Below, one piece after another: positions 37,890 to 46,333 of a stretch of 64,000 nucleotides of DNA. The notes under the pieces were generated by a model. It ran no database searches and had not been told where the DNA came from. It was given only the letters and a program-made list of their open reading frames with translations. The stretch lies in assembly GCF_002812045.1 (NCBI RefSeq), contig NZ_NPEG01000003.1, positions 200,993 through 264,992 of the forward strand, given 5' to 3'. The position numbers and the translations under genes are program-made. Origin of the DNA: Leptospira haakeii (GTDB lineage Bacteria > Spirochaetota > Leptospiria > Leptospirales > Leptospiraceae). The first letter of the stretch is position 1, and every line of letters starts with the position of its first letter.

Positions 37890-39584
37890 GTGAGTAAACC
37901 GTTAATCGTACAAAGTGATAAGACTATGCTTTTAGAGGTGGACAATCCTGAATTCGAAGCCTGCCAGCTGGTCGTAGCTAAATTCGCGGAATTAGAAAAA
38001 AGTCCGGAATACCTACACACTTATAGAATTTCTCCTCTTTCCTTGTGGAATGCTGCATCTATCAAAATGAGCGCAGATGAGATCGTAGAATGTTTGGAAA
38101 AATATTCTAGATATTCGGTTCCGAAAAACGTAGTCAATGAGATCAAAGAACAGATCGGAAGATACGGAAAAGTAAAATTAGTCAAGGAAGAGAATGGAGA
38201 TCTTTGTATCATCTCCAATGAAAAAGGATTTTTACAAGAGATCTCAAATCATAGAGCAGTCCAGCCTTATATTGAAAAGACTGAGAACGATAAGATCTAT
38301 ATCAAAAAAGAATTCAGAGGTCATATTAAACAGGCTCTGATCAAGATCGGTTTCCCAGTCGAAGACCTTGCAGGTTACGACGAAGGAAACAAATACGGAT
38401 TTAACCTAAGGCCTACTACCAAATCAGGTAGAAAGTTCGGAATGAGAGACTATCAAAGAGCCTCTGTGGAAGTATTCCATGCGGGTGGTGGGAACGAAGG
38501 TGGATCCGGAGTGGTGGTTCTTCCCTGCGGTGCCGGTAAAACGATCGTAGGTATAGGTGTGATGCAGATCGTAGGAGCAGAAACTCTGATCCTAGTCACA
38601 AACACACTTTCTATCCGTCAGTGGAAAAACGAAATTTTAGACAAAACTGATATTCCTGAATCTGATATCGGGGAATATTCCGGAGAAGTGAAAGAGATCA
38701 AACCGATCACAATCGCTACTTATAATATTCTCACACATAGAAAGAAGAAAGGTGGAGATTTCACCCACTTCCATCTATTCAGCGCAAATAACTGGGGACT
38801 AATCGTTTATGACGAGGTTCACTTACTTCCTGCTCCTGTGTTCAGAATGACTTCCGAATTACAGGCAAAAAGAAGATTGGGACTCACTGCAACTCTAGTC
38901 CGAGAAGACGGACTGGAAGAGGACGTATTCAGTTTGATCGGGCCTAAAAAGTATGATGTGCCATGGAAGGAATTGGAAAGCAAATCCTGGATCGCGGAAG
39001 CAAAATGTAAAGAGATCCGTGTTTCCATGGAAGATGATCTTAGGATGAGATATTCTATCGCAGACGATAGAGAGAAGTTCCGCTTGGCATCTGAAAATCC
39101 GGAGAAATTGAAAGCGATCGGAATGATCATGAAAAAACACTCCGAGTCTCATCTACTTGTGATCGGACAGTACATCAATCAGTTGGAAGAGATCTCCAAA
39201 ACTTTCAAAATTCCTCTAATCACAGGAAAAACTCCTTTGGGAGAAAGACAGGAATTATACGATGCGTTCAGATCGGGTAGGATCAAGTCACTAGTCGTTA
39301 GTAAGGTTGCAAACTTCTCCATTGACTTACCGGATGCGAATATTGCAATCCAGGTTTCAGGAACCTTCGGTTCTCGTCAGGAAGAGGCACAACGTTTGGG
39401 CCGGATCTTAAGACCAAAAGGTGAGGATAATACTGCAGTTTTCTATTCTTTGATCTCGAGAGATACGAACGAAGAAAGATTCGGTCAGAACAGACAACTT
39501 TTCCTTACGGAACAAGGTTACGAATACGAAATATACACTCTTGACCAATTCAGAGAATCCCTCGAAGAAAAAGTCGGAGCATAA
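37890..39584 (+). CDS. XPB/Ssl2-type DNA helicase
   Basis: A 564-residue superfamily 2 helicase of the XPB (ERCC3) type. A wHTH-like N-terminal region of about 180 residues precedes FGMRDYQRASV, Walker A LPCGAGKT (about 211-218), IVYDEVHLLPA (DEVH box, 306-315), GLTATLVREDG with the XPB-specific RED motif, and the C-terminal motifs KVANFSIDLPDA and QRLGRILRPKGE. XPB helicases open DNA in repair and transcription; bacterial ones are sporadic. The start is GTG with GGGGAG upstream. The usual archaeal partner nuclease Bax1 is not adjacent. Confidence 0.93.
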   Translation: MSKPLIVQSDKTMLLEVDNPEFEACQLVVAKFAELEKSPEYLHTYRISPLSLWNAASIKMSADEIVECLEKYSRYSVPKNVVNEIKEQIGRYGKVKLVKEENGDLCIISNEKGFLQEISNHRAVQPYIEKTENDKIYIKKEFRGHIKQALIKIGFPVEDLAGYDEGNKYGFNLRPTTKSGRKFGMRDYQRASVEVFHAGGGNEGGSGVVVLPCGAGKTIVGIGVMQIVGAETLILVTNTLSIRQWKNEILDKTDIPESDIGEYSGEVKEIKPITIATYNILTHRKKKGGDFTHFHLFSANNWGLIVYDEVHLLPAPVFRMTSELQAKRRLGLTATLVREDGLEEDVFSLIGPKKYDVPWKELESKSWIAEAKCKEIRVSMEDDLRMRYSIADDREKFRLASENPEKLKAIGMIMKKHSESHLLVIGQYINQLEEISKTFKIPLITGKTPLGERQELYDAFRSGRIKSLVVSKVANFSIDLPDANIAIQVSGTFGSRQEEAQRLGRILRPKGEDNTAVFYSLISRDTNEERFGQNRQLFLTEQGYEYEIYTLDQFRESLEEKVGA

Positions 39585-39600
39585 TAAAAAAGAGGTCTAA

Positions 39601-40818
39601 ATGGAATGGAACGCAAGAAGGCTGGAGGTAGTCGAGCCTTCACCCACCCTAGCAATCAGCGCTAAGGCGGCAGAACTAAAAAAGAAAGGCGAAGATATCG
39701 TAAGTTTCGGAGCAGGAGAACCTGACTTCGAAACACCGGCCCATATTAAAGAGGCTGCTAAAAAAGCGATCGATAAGGGAATGACCCGTTACACTGCCGT
39801 TTCCGGTACGGTGGAACTCAGAGATGCAATCATCACTAAATTCAAAAGAGATAATGGACTGGAATATTCCAGAAACCAGATCATTGTAGGAACAGGCGGA
39901 AAGCAGGTTATCTATAATTTCTTCTTAGCTACCTTAAATCCAGGAGACGAGGTTGTGATCCCGGCTCCTTATTGGGTAAGCTACGCGGATATAGTACGTC
40001 TAGCAGAAGGTAAGCCGGTCATTGTTCCTACAAGCAAAGCGGACAATTTCAGAATTTCTCCTGCACAATTAGAGAAAGCAATCACACCTAAAACAAAGGT
40101 AGTGGTTTTGAATTCTCCTTCTAACCCAACTGGTTCAGCATATTCAAGAAAGGAATTGGAAGCGATCGGAGAAGTGATCTTAAAACATAAGGTTATGGTT
40201 TTAAGCGACGATATCTATGAGAGTATCGTTTTTGACGGATTCCAATTTTCGAATCTGGCAATGCTTTCACCTGAATTGAAAGAACTTACATTTATTGCGA
40301 ACGGTGTGTCCAAAGCATACTCCATGACTGGTTGGAGAATTGGTTACGGAGCTGGGCCTTTACATATTATCCAGAACATGGATACTATTCAAAGTCAGTC
40401 TACATCCAATCCTTCTTCTATCTCCCAAGCTGCCGCAGAAGCTGCACTAATTGGAGACCAAACATGTGTAGCTGAAATGGCCAAAGCTTTCCAAAAGAGA
40501 AGGGACCTAATCGTAGGACTTTTAAACGAGATTCCAGGCGTAGAAGTGAATGTCCCTCAAGGTGCATTCTATGTATTCCCTTACCTAACTGGAGTGTATG
40601 AGACTGACGGTTTCAAAAAACTACAATCTGCAAGTTCAGAGACAAGCAAGAGTAAATTATTCTGTGCTCATCTTTTGGATAAGTATAAAGTAGCTGCGGT
40701 TCCAGGGATTGCATTCGGAGACGATAATGCACTTCGTCTATCTTATGCGATGGGAGAAGAAGATATCAAAAAAGGTGTCTCAAGAATTTCCGAAATGGTA
40801 AAGGATTTCTCCCGTTAA
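39601..40818 (+). CDS. Aspartate aminotransferase, class I
   Basis: A 405-residue class I aminotransferase of the AspC I-gamma type. Landmarks are VSFGAGEPDFETPAHI, the cofactor-stacking YWVSYAD, NSPSNPTGSAYS, LSDDIYES, PLP-lysine in GVSKAYSMTGWRIGYGAGP, and the C-terminal arginine in LRLSYAMGEEDI. It interconverts aspartate/oxaloacetate and glutamate/2-oxoglutarate, with possible side activity toward other amino acids. An AGAGG ribosome site precedes the ATG. It starts 16 bases after the helicase. Confidence 0.9.
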   Translation: MEWNARRLEVVEPSPTLAISAKAAELKKKGEDIVSFGAGEPDFETPAHIKEAAKKAIDKGMTRYTAVSGTVELRDAIITKFKRDNGLEYSRNQIIVGTGGKQVIYNFFLATLNPGDEVVIPAPYWVSYADIVRLAEGKPVIVPTSKADNFRISPAQLEKAITPKTKVVVLNSPSNPTGSAYSRKELEAIGEVILKHKVMVLSDDIYESIVFDGFQFSNLAMLSPELKELTFIANGVSKAYSMTGWRIGYGAGPLHIIQNMDTIQSQSTSNPSSISQAAAEAALIGDQTCVAEMAKAFQKRRDLIVGLLNEIPGVEVNVPQGAFYVFPYLTGVYETDGFKKLQSASSETSKSKLFCAHLLDKYKVAAVPGIAFGDDNALRLSYAMGEEDIKKGVSRISEMVKDFSR

Positions 40819-40822
40819 AAGA

Positions 40823-41812
40823 ATGTATTTACGTCGGTTAGTATATCTAATACTGATCGCGACATGTACATTCTCCATTTCTGCTCAAGGCAGAAAGCAG
40901 TACATCGTTTTGGATCCGGGGACAGAACTTTATCTGTTCCCGGAAAAAAAATCGGAAGTATTACGCAAACTTTCCTTCGGTGAGATTCTATCTTCTGAAA
41001 ATCAAAAAGAAGCAGATTCCAAATTCCAATTACTCACAGACAAAGATGGGCTTACCGGTTGGGTGGATTCCCGTGCTTTATTTAGAATGGGAAGTAAGGG
41101 AAGTTATCCTGTAATCACAAAGGCGATCGAAAAACTTCTATACCAAGATTCTGGACCGAATGAGTTAGAATCCGTTTTTACCTATTTAACAAAAATAGAA
41201 GAAGGTCCCATCTTCCAAGGAAACGAGTATTTATTCCTGAAAATCCGTAGGTTAGTGGTATTACAAAGATACTCAGAAGTTTTACAATCTCCTGAATACA
41301 GATCCAAATCTAGACAAAAGTTAGAAGACCTTTTAAAAAATAATCCAACTGAGCTTGCAGTATATTCCAAAACAGGAAATTGGACAGATACATTATCCAA
41401 TGCGCCAGAAGGTTCTAAATTAAAAGTCAGACCAGAAACTTTTTGGAAAGTAGCAGAGGCTTATCCAAATTCTAAACCTGGAGATTTTGCAGCTTACTTA
41501 GCTGTAAAATACACACCCGAGATCAGATGCGGAAGAGATCCGATTTGCGTTTTGCAGGATGAAGAAAACCGCAGACTAAAATATCTACTTTTGCAACCCA
41601 ATGGGAACTATGCTCCCATCTTCTCTACTCACTTAGAGAAACGACTACTTCATTTTTCCAAGGATAAAGAAACCTTGGTTTGTGATACTAAACTTCCTAA
41701 AGAATCAGGTCTTAAAAATTTCAGAAATAAAGTACAGGAACTTCCTTCTAGGTATGGAAAGAAGTTCTATTCTAAACTGAAAGTGATAGAAGAGGAATGT
41801 TTAAAGAAGTGA
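40823..41812 (+). CDS. Secreted SH3-like (SH3b) domain protein
   Basis: A 329-residue exported protein. The N-terminus is a signal peptide (LVYLILIATCTFSISA). It is followed by an SH3b-like domain (IVLDPGTELYLFPEKKSEVLRKLSFGE to GLTGWVDSRALF). The remainder is helical and I recognise no family. SH3b domains often bind peptidoglycan or metals, but the role here is open. It overlaps the next gene by 16 bases. Confidence 0.75.
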   Translation: MYLRRLVYLILIATCTFSISAQGRKQYIVLDPGTELYLFPEKKSEVLRKLSFGEILSSENQKEADSKFQLLTDKDGLTGWVDSRALFRMGSKGSYPVITKAIEKLLYQDSGPNELESVFTYLTKIEEGPIFQGNEYLFLKIRRLVVLQRYSEVLQSPEYRSKSRQKLEDLLKNNPTELAVYSKTGNWTDTLSNAPEGSKLKVRPETFWKVAEAYPNSKPGDFAAYLAVKYTPEIRCGRDPICVLQDEENRRLKYLLLQPNGNYAPIFSTHLEKRLLHFSKDKETLVCDTKLPKESGLKNFRNKVQELPSRYGKKFYSKLKVIEEECLKK

Positions 41813-42597
41813 AACTTTTCTTTAAAGAATATCCACCCAAAGAAACCGCAAAGTTAACTACTCCTATCTTAATATTACATGGACTGTTCGGTTCTTCCAA
41901 AAACTGGGTAAGTGTTTCCGATTTTTTAAGCTCTTATTCCAAAGTATATAGTTTGGATCTCAGAAACCACGGAGATTCCCCGCATTCTCCGGAACATTCT
42001 TTGAGTTTAATGGCAGAAGATATAAAAGAATTTATAGAAGATCATAAACTTGATAAAGTAATTCTACTTGGTCATTCCATGGGGGGCTTAGTCGCAATGA
42101 CATTCGCGCTTAGGCATCCTGAAAAGGTAGAAGATCTGATCATTCAAGATATAGCTCCTAGAGACTATGAATTTAAATACGAAGGGGAGCTTGCAGTTTT
42201 AAGAACGGATCTTTCCACCTTTAAAAATAGACAAGAAATTGATTCTGCTACTTCTGGGTTCGTTACAAATCCATTTATCCGAAATTTTTTACTAATGAAC
42301 CTGGATAGAACAGAAACCGGGCAATATCGTTGGAAACTGAATGTGGATGCGATCTCTCATTCTAAAAATATGTTTCAGGCGGAATTTTCCGGGGCGGACA
42401 AACAATATTCTGGAAAAGTGATATTTATCATAGGTGGCGATTCGGAATATTTTCATACAAGCGATAAGATTGTATGTTTAGAATATTTCCCGAACGCGAA
42501 ATTTGAAACAATTCCAGGTGGAGATCATTATATCCATTTTACCAAAGCGGAGGAATATCGTAAGATACTGACCGCTTTTATGGATTCTGTCGTTTAG
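41797..42597 (+). CDS. Alpha/beta hydrolase, YbfF-like
   Basis: A 266-residue hydrolase with the oxyanion segment ILHGLFGSSKNW, LDLRNHGDSPHS, and the nucleophile elbow LLGHSMGGLVAM (Ser). The acid is probably in FIIGGDSEYF and the base in GGDHYIHF, completing the triad. It resembles the YbfF/BphD group of esterases. The ATG at 41797 overlaps the previous gene by 16 bases; GTG 41809 is an alternative start. It overlaps the convergent symporter gene by 20 bp. Confidence 0.88.
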   Translation: MFKEVKLFFKEYPPKETAKLTTPILILHGLFGSSKNWVSVSDFLSSYSKVYSLDLRNHGDSPHSPEHSLSLMAEDIKEFIEDHKLDKVILLGHSMGGLVAMTFALRHPEKVEDLIIQDIAPRDYEFKYEGELAVLRTDLSTFKNRQEIDSATSGFVTNPFIRNFLLMNLDRTETGQYRWKLNVDAISHSKNMFQAEFSGADKQYSGKVIFIIGGDSEYFHTSDKIVCLEYFPNAKFETIPGGDHYIHFTKAEEYRKILTAFMDSVV

Positions 42598-44044
42598 AGT
42601 TCAGGAAAATAAATCCTGAAAGGAATGCAAAAGTCCAGAACAAGATCATTCCAAGTGGAACAAGAACTGTAAAATTGTAGTTCTTCACTGTTCCTGAAAT
42701 TCCAGTCACCAGGATAGAACCGGCCAAGGCTAATGCCAATCCCAGATCAGAAACAATAATTCTTTTTCTTAAGAATGGGATCACTTCTGTTAAGAATACA
42801 GCCACCATAGAACCCACTGTAAAGGAAGAAATCTTGAGTCCTAATTCTAAAAGACCTTTTGTGTAAGTTTCGGGAAGGGAGAAAAAGAAGAAGGAACTAA
42901 AGAAAAGTAAGATCCCGAAGAAAACGGAAGATAACTTTTGTCCTCCTAAATTCCAGCCGAAATCCGCTTTCGCAGTTAAAGATAGTGAGTTTATAGAACT
43001 GGATAATGTGGACATTGTAGATGCCAATATCCCGGAAAGTAGGAGTCCTAAAAACGGAGCTGGAACTTCTTCTATTAGAAATTTGGAAAATACCTTGTCT
43101 TGAGCGATTGTTTGTCCATTGAACTTATAAAATAAGAAAGTCCCGATTCCCAAAAATAGTATCATTTGGAAGAAAACCGCAATTCCGGAACCGATCATTG
43201 CCTTTTGAGCGTCTTTTACGTTTCTGGCAGCAAGAGACCTTTGGATAAACATTTGGTCCGCTCCGTGGGTCCCTAAACTAAGCAAGGCTCCTCCGAGCAC
43301 AGCCCAAGGCATAAAGTAAGTCGCAGAAGTGTTTTCCCATTCTAGGAATTTCAGTTTGTTTCCTTGCCAAGCGGAAGAGATGACTGTTAAAGGTTCTGGA
43401 TTTGATTGATAGAGCAAAACGAGTGCGAATACTCCTCCGAATACATATACAAAATATTGTAATGTGTCCACCCAGACAACTGATCTGAATCCGCCTTGCA
43501 TCGTATATAAAACTGTGATCAAGGTGACGATTGCTAAGGTCCAAACCCCAATCGAGTATTGACTAAACGAATAGGGTAAAATTTTAGGAAGGCCTAATTC
43601 TAATAACATAGCGACTGGAAGAGTGGATGCATAAAGCCGGACACCATCTCCTAAAACCCTGGTAACAGAAAATAGACCTGACATTGTTTTTTGGGATTTT
43701 CTTCCAAATCTGGTGCCGACCCATTCGTAAACGGAAAGAAAATTATGGTGATAGGTGAGTGGGATAAGAACTAATGCAACGACTGTCCTTCCTAAAATAT
43801 ATCCGAACACAACCTGTAAGAATGTAAAGTTTCCTGAATAAGCGATTCCAGGAACGGAAAGAAAGGTCAATGCAGAGGTTTCCGTCGCTACAATGGAAAG
43901 TGAAAGTGGAACCCAAGAAAGAGATCTGTTCGCTAAGAAGAATTCCTTGGATTCTGAACTATTACGTCCGGATTTATAACCGGAATAAAGAACGATCCCA
44001 AAATAGAAAAATAAAACCAGAGCATCGGACCAAGCAAAATGCAT
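42578..44044 (-). CDS. Sodium:solute symporter (SSS family)
   Basis: About 488 residues with 13 or so membrane helices. It begins with SDALVLFFYFGIVLYSGYKSGRNSS, then FFLANRSLSWVPLSLSIVATETSALTFLSVPG in pieces, characteristic of the SSS fold, and YTMQGGFRSVVWVDTLQYFVYV. The substrate (sugar, amino acid, monocarboxylate or urea) cannot be called. I start at ATG 44044 rather than TTG 44080 because the upstream residues (RSTSRKKECSR) are unlike the family. It is convergent with the alpha/beta hydrolase, overlapping by 20 bp, and divergent from thrB. Confidence 0.9.
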   Translation of the reverse strand: MHFAWSDALVLFFYFGIVLYSGYKSGRNSSESKEFFLANRSLSWVPLSLSIVATETSALTFLSVPGIAYSGNFTFLQVVFGYILGRTVVALVLIPLTYHHNFLSVYEWVGTRFGRKSQKTMSGLFSVTRVLGDGVRLYASTLPVAMLLELGLPKILPYSFSQYSIGVWTLAIVTLITVLYTMQGGFRSVVWVDTLQYFVYVFGGVFALVLLYQSNPEPLTVISSAWQGNKLKFLEWENTSATYFMPWAVLGGALLSLGTHGADQMFIQRSLAARNVKDAQKAMIGSGIAVFFQMILFLGIGTFLFYKFNGQTIAQDKVFSKFLIEEVPAPFLGLLLSGILASTMSTLSSSINSLSLTAKADFGWNLGGQKLSSVFFGILLFFSSFFFFSLPETYTKGLLELGLKISSFTVGSMVAVFLTEVIPFLRKRIIVSDLGLALALAGSILVTGISGTVKNYNFTVLVPLGMILFWTFAFLSGFIFLNSKRQNP

Positions 44045-44164
44045 ACGCGAGCATTCTTTCTTTCGCGAAGTTGAGCGCAAATCAGAATTCTTTCTATTTT
44101 AGAAAAGCAAATGACGATCGGAGAATTTCCCAAAAGATGGCAGAAAATCCGGATACTCGCTTCC

Positions 44165-45142
44165 ATGAGCACTCCAAAATACAAATTCCAAATTAAGGTC
44201 CCAGGAACTTCCGCTAATTTAGGTTCTGGTTTCGATCTATTGGGATTGGCATTCCAAATTTATAACGAGTTCAGTTTTGAATTCGGAAAAACTTCAGAGT
44301 TCACTCGGAAGATCAAAGGTCCTTCTGCTCCAGTCTTTACAGATGATGAGGATCTAGTTTTACAATCGTATAAAACATATTTTTCGGTATTTGTATCTTC
44401 CCAGACCAAGTCGTCCTCTTCTCCCATTCCTTATTCTGTGACCATGGAACTGGGACTTCCTTTAAAGGGCGGTTTGGGTTCTAGTGCGAGCGCAGTGGTT
44501 GCCGGATTTTCTGCCGCAAGATTCGCTCAAGAAAAATATTTTCCGGATACAAAACTTCCGAGTGAAGCAGAGTTTTTATACCAACTCGCATTATTAGAAG
44601 GTCATCCCGATAATACAACTCCTGCTTATTTAGGCGGATTTGTTTTCTCTTATTTTGCGGAAGATAAACTTTATTATTTTAAAAGAAAATTCCCTAAGAA
44701 TGTACATTGTTTCTTTCTCATTCCTGAATTGGAGATCTCGACAAATCATTCTAGGAAATGTCTTCCGGATACCTATCCAATTTCTGATATTATTTTTAAT
44801 TTGAGTAGAATGTCTACTTGGTGGGAATTTTTAGAATCTGGAGAGCCTGGACTTCTAAAAAGAGCATTGGAAGATAAGATCCATACTCCTTATAGAATGA
44901 ATTCTGAATTTCCTCTTTTACCTTTGGTCCAAGAAATTGAAAAATCTGCCATTGGTATTTCTCTTTCTGGAAGTGGTCCTGCAGTTCTTGTATATACTAG
45001 AAGAAAGGACTCTAAAAGATTGGAGAAAAAATTCTCTGAACTTACAAAACAATTTTCCGAAAAATCTGGGATAACTTGCAGGTTTGTGCGTCTTTCTCCA
45101 GATACAACCGGAGCTAAAATCCATTTTAAAAAGATATCTTAA
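44165..45142 (+). CDS. thrB: Homoserine kinase
   Basis: ThrB phosphorylates homoserine for threonine synthesis. It is a GHMP kinase: VPGTSANLGSGFDLLGLA at the start, the ATP loop LPLKGGLGSSASAVVAG, PDNTTPAYLGGF, and ISLSGSGPAVLVY. I chose ATG 44165 (325 residues) over 44111, since GHMP kinases begin close to the PGTSANLG motif, and since a likely -35/-10 pair (TTGAGC at 44071, TATTTT at 44095) would put the transcript start just before 44111. thrA/thrC are not here. It overlaps the convergent 45139-45783 gene by 4 bp. Confidence 0.92.
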   Translation: MSTPKYKFQIKVPGTSANLGSGFDLLGLAFQIYNEFSFEFGKTSEFTRKIKGPSAPVFTDDEDLVLQSYKTYFSVFVSSQTKSSSSPIPYSVTMELGLPLKGGLGSSASAVVAGFSAARFAQEKYFPDTKLPSEAEFLYQLALLEGHPDNTTPAYLGGFVFSYFAEDKLYYFKRKFPKNVHCFFLIPELEISTNHSRKCLPDTYPISDIIFNLSRMSTWWEFLESGEPGLLKRALEDKIHTPYRMNSEFPLLPLVQEIEKSAIGISLSGSGPAVLVYTRRKDSKRLEKKFSELTKQFSEKSGITCRFVRLSPDTTGAKIHFKKIS

Positions 45143-45783
45143 TCTTCTTCCGAAGATCTTTCTTTTCCGAATGAGTATAGTCCTTTTTTATCTCTCGATC
45201 GGGTAGCAAGCCCAGGATGGATCTTCTGGACTGAGAATACGAATCTCATTCTTTCTTTTCCAAGCTTATTCACAAAAAAGTTAGAGGTAATCCCAATCTC
45301 GAAATATTGGGTCATACGATCTTTGATGATCTTATCGGAGATCCTAAATGATGCAGTTTGTCCTATGATCTCGTGGCTTTCTAATTTTTCTTGAGATTCC
45401 ATTTTGGAAAAGTACTGCATACGAGGAGGTTTCATAATTGCAGGGCCGGAACGATTGATTAGAATATCATAATCTTCCGTATCTTTTCCTTTTTTTAATA
45501 CGAATACTAAGTGATCGTCTTGGATGGATTTGCAAAGGGTAGGTATGTCTCCGTAGACTTGGCCTATGGAAAATCTATAAATACGTGTACTTTCCGGGAC
45601 TACGATTTCGAAGGTGTCTCCTTCTTCCGGTGGGTCCATTTGGCCTGGGCGTGTTTTGGCCGCATATGGGCGTAATACTTCCCAATAAAAAAAGAATCCC
45701 ATCCCTGAAACTGCAATGAGTGTCAGGACGCCTAAGGCTAAATCCAGCTTGGGAGAAAATACAAGACCTAACTCGAAAGCCAA
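45139..45783 (-). CDS. Uncharacterised single-span membrane protein
   Basis: A 214-residue protein with one hydrophobic helix near the N-terminus (residues about 14-33, LDLALGVLTLIAVSGMGFFFYW). The rest is hydrophilic and beta-rich (FEIVVPESTRIYRFSIGQVYGD, DYDILINRSGPAIMKPP), ending in a basic-acidic tail. I recognise no family. It starts with TTG two bases after the stop of the 105-residue gene and shares that gene's candidate sigma-28 promoter, so a flagellar or motility link is a reasonable inference. Confidence 0.65.
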   Translation of the reverse strand: MAFELGLVFSPKLDLALGVLTLIAVSGMGFFFYWEVLRPYAAKTRPGQMDPPEEGDTFEIVVPESTRIYRFSIGQVYGDIPTLCKSIQDDHLVFVLKKGKDTEDYDILINRSGPAIMKPPRMQYFSKMESQEKLESHEIIGQTASFRISDKIIKDRMTQYFEIGITSNFFVNKLGKERMRFVFSVQKIHPGLATRSRDKKGLYSFGKERSSEED

Positions 45784-45785
45784 AT

Positions 45786-46103
45786 TTAACCTTTTAAATC
45801 AATTTTACCGCGACCGGTTTTCGTTTCTGAGACAGAACTGAATCTGGAGCTTACGATCATAGATAAAAGATCTTTCATTTGCTCCGGACTGATCACTTGG
45901 CTCATTCTTTCTTCTGCACTTACCGGGGTTGGTTTCATTACCAATTCATCCCCTTTGGGATCGTTTTTCAGTTTGATTCCTTTCCAATCGGCAGCTTGGA
46001 TATCCAATACATCTCCGACTGGTTCTAGTTCGGGTTTAGTTTCTCTCTGCACCGGAGACCAGGTCGCCGGATACTGTCCCGAATGTATACCATTTACGTT
46101 CAT
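45786..46103 (-). CDS. Small uncharacterised protein, possibly flagella-regulated
   Basis: A 105-residue hydrophilic protein beginning MNVNGIHSGQYPATW. It is proline- and charge-rich and carries one likely helix (SPEQMKDLLSMIVSSRF) near the C-terminus. The mixed disordered and helical layout is loosely like small flagellar regulators or export adaptors, but no family is recognised. A GGAGG ribosome site lies nine bases before the ATG. A sigma-28-like promoter lies about 40 bases upstream, with the 214-residue gene following. Confidence 0.6.
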   Translation of the reverse strand: MNVNGIHSGQYPATWSPVQRETKPELEPVGDVLDIQAADWKGIKLKNDPKGDELVMKPTPVSAEERMSQVISPEQMKDLLSMIVSSRFSSVSETKTGRGKIDLKG

Positions 46104-46139
46104 AAACCTAAACCTCCGTTTTCAGGTTCCTATTAATTC

Positions 46140-46166
46140 CTATCGGAAATCCGATCGCTTGCTTAA
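46140..46166 (-). promoter_or_regulatory. Candidate sigma-28 (FliA) promoter
   Basis: On the minus strand the sequence reads TTAAGCAA, eleven bases, then TCCGATAG. This matches the FliA pattern TAAAGTTT-N11-GCCGATAA at six of eight -10 positions and four of eight -35 positions with exact spacing. It lies about 40 bases before the 105-residue gene. Confidence 0.5.
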
Positions 46167-46301
46167 TTTTTTTTCGAAATAATTCCTATATAAGCCGGAA
46201 TTTGAAGGTTTTTTTTCCTATGGACTTGGATCGATTTCTGCCTTTTTCACCCCTCGAATTATTCGTTTGCCTCCCATACTCAGCTTTCTAAATTGGCTGG
46301 T

Positions 46302-46320
46302 AGGGGAGCTTTTCTCCCTT
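46302..46320 (+). promoter_or_regulatory. Leader hairpin before the DsbA-like gene
   Basis: AGGGGAG (46302-46308) and CTCCCTT (46314-46320) pair around a five-base loop CTTTT. It ends directly before the AAGGA ribosome site and 14 bases before the ATG. It may tune translation. It is too close to the gene to be a terminator for an upstream transcript. The rest of 46167-46333 shows nothing else. Confidence 0.35.
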
Positions 46321-46333
46321 TGGTAAGGATATT

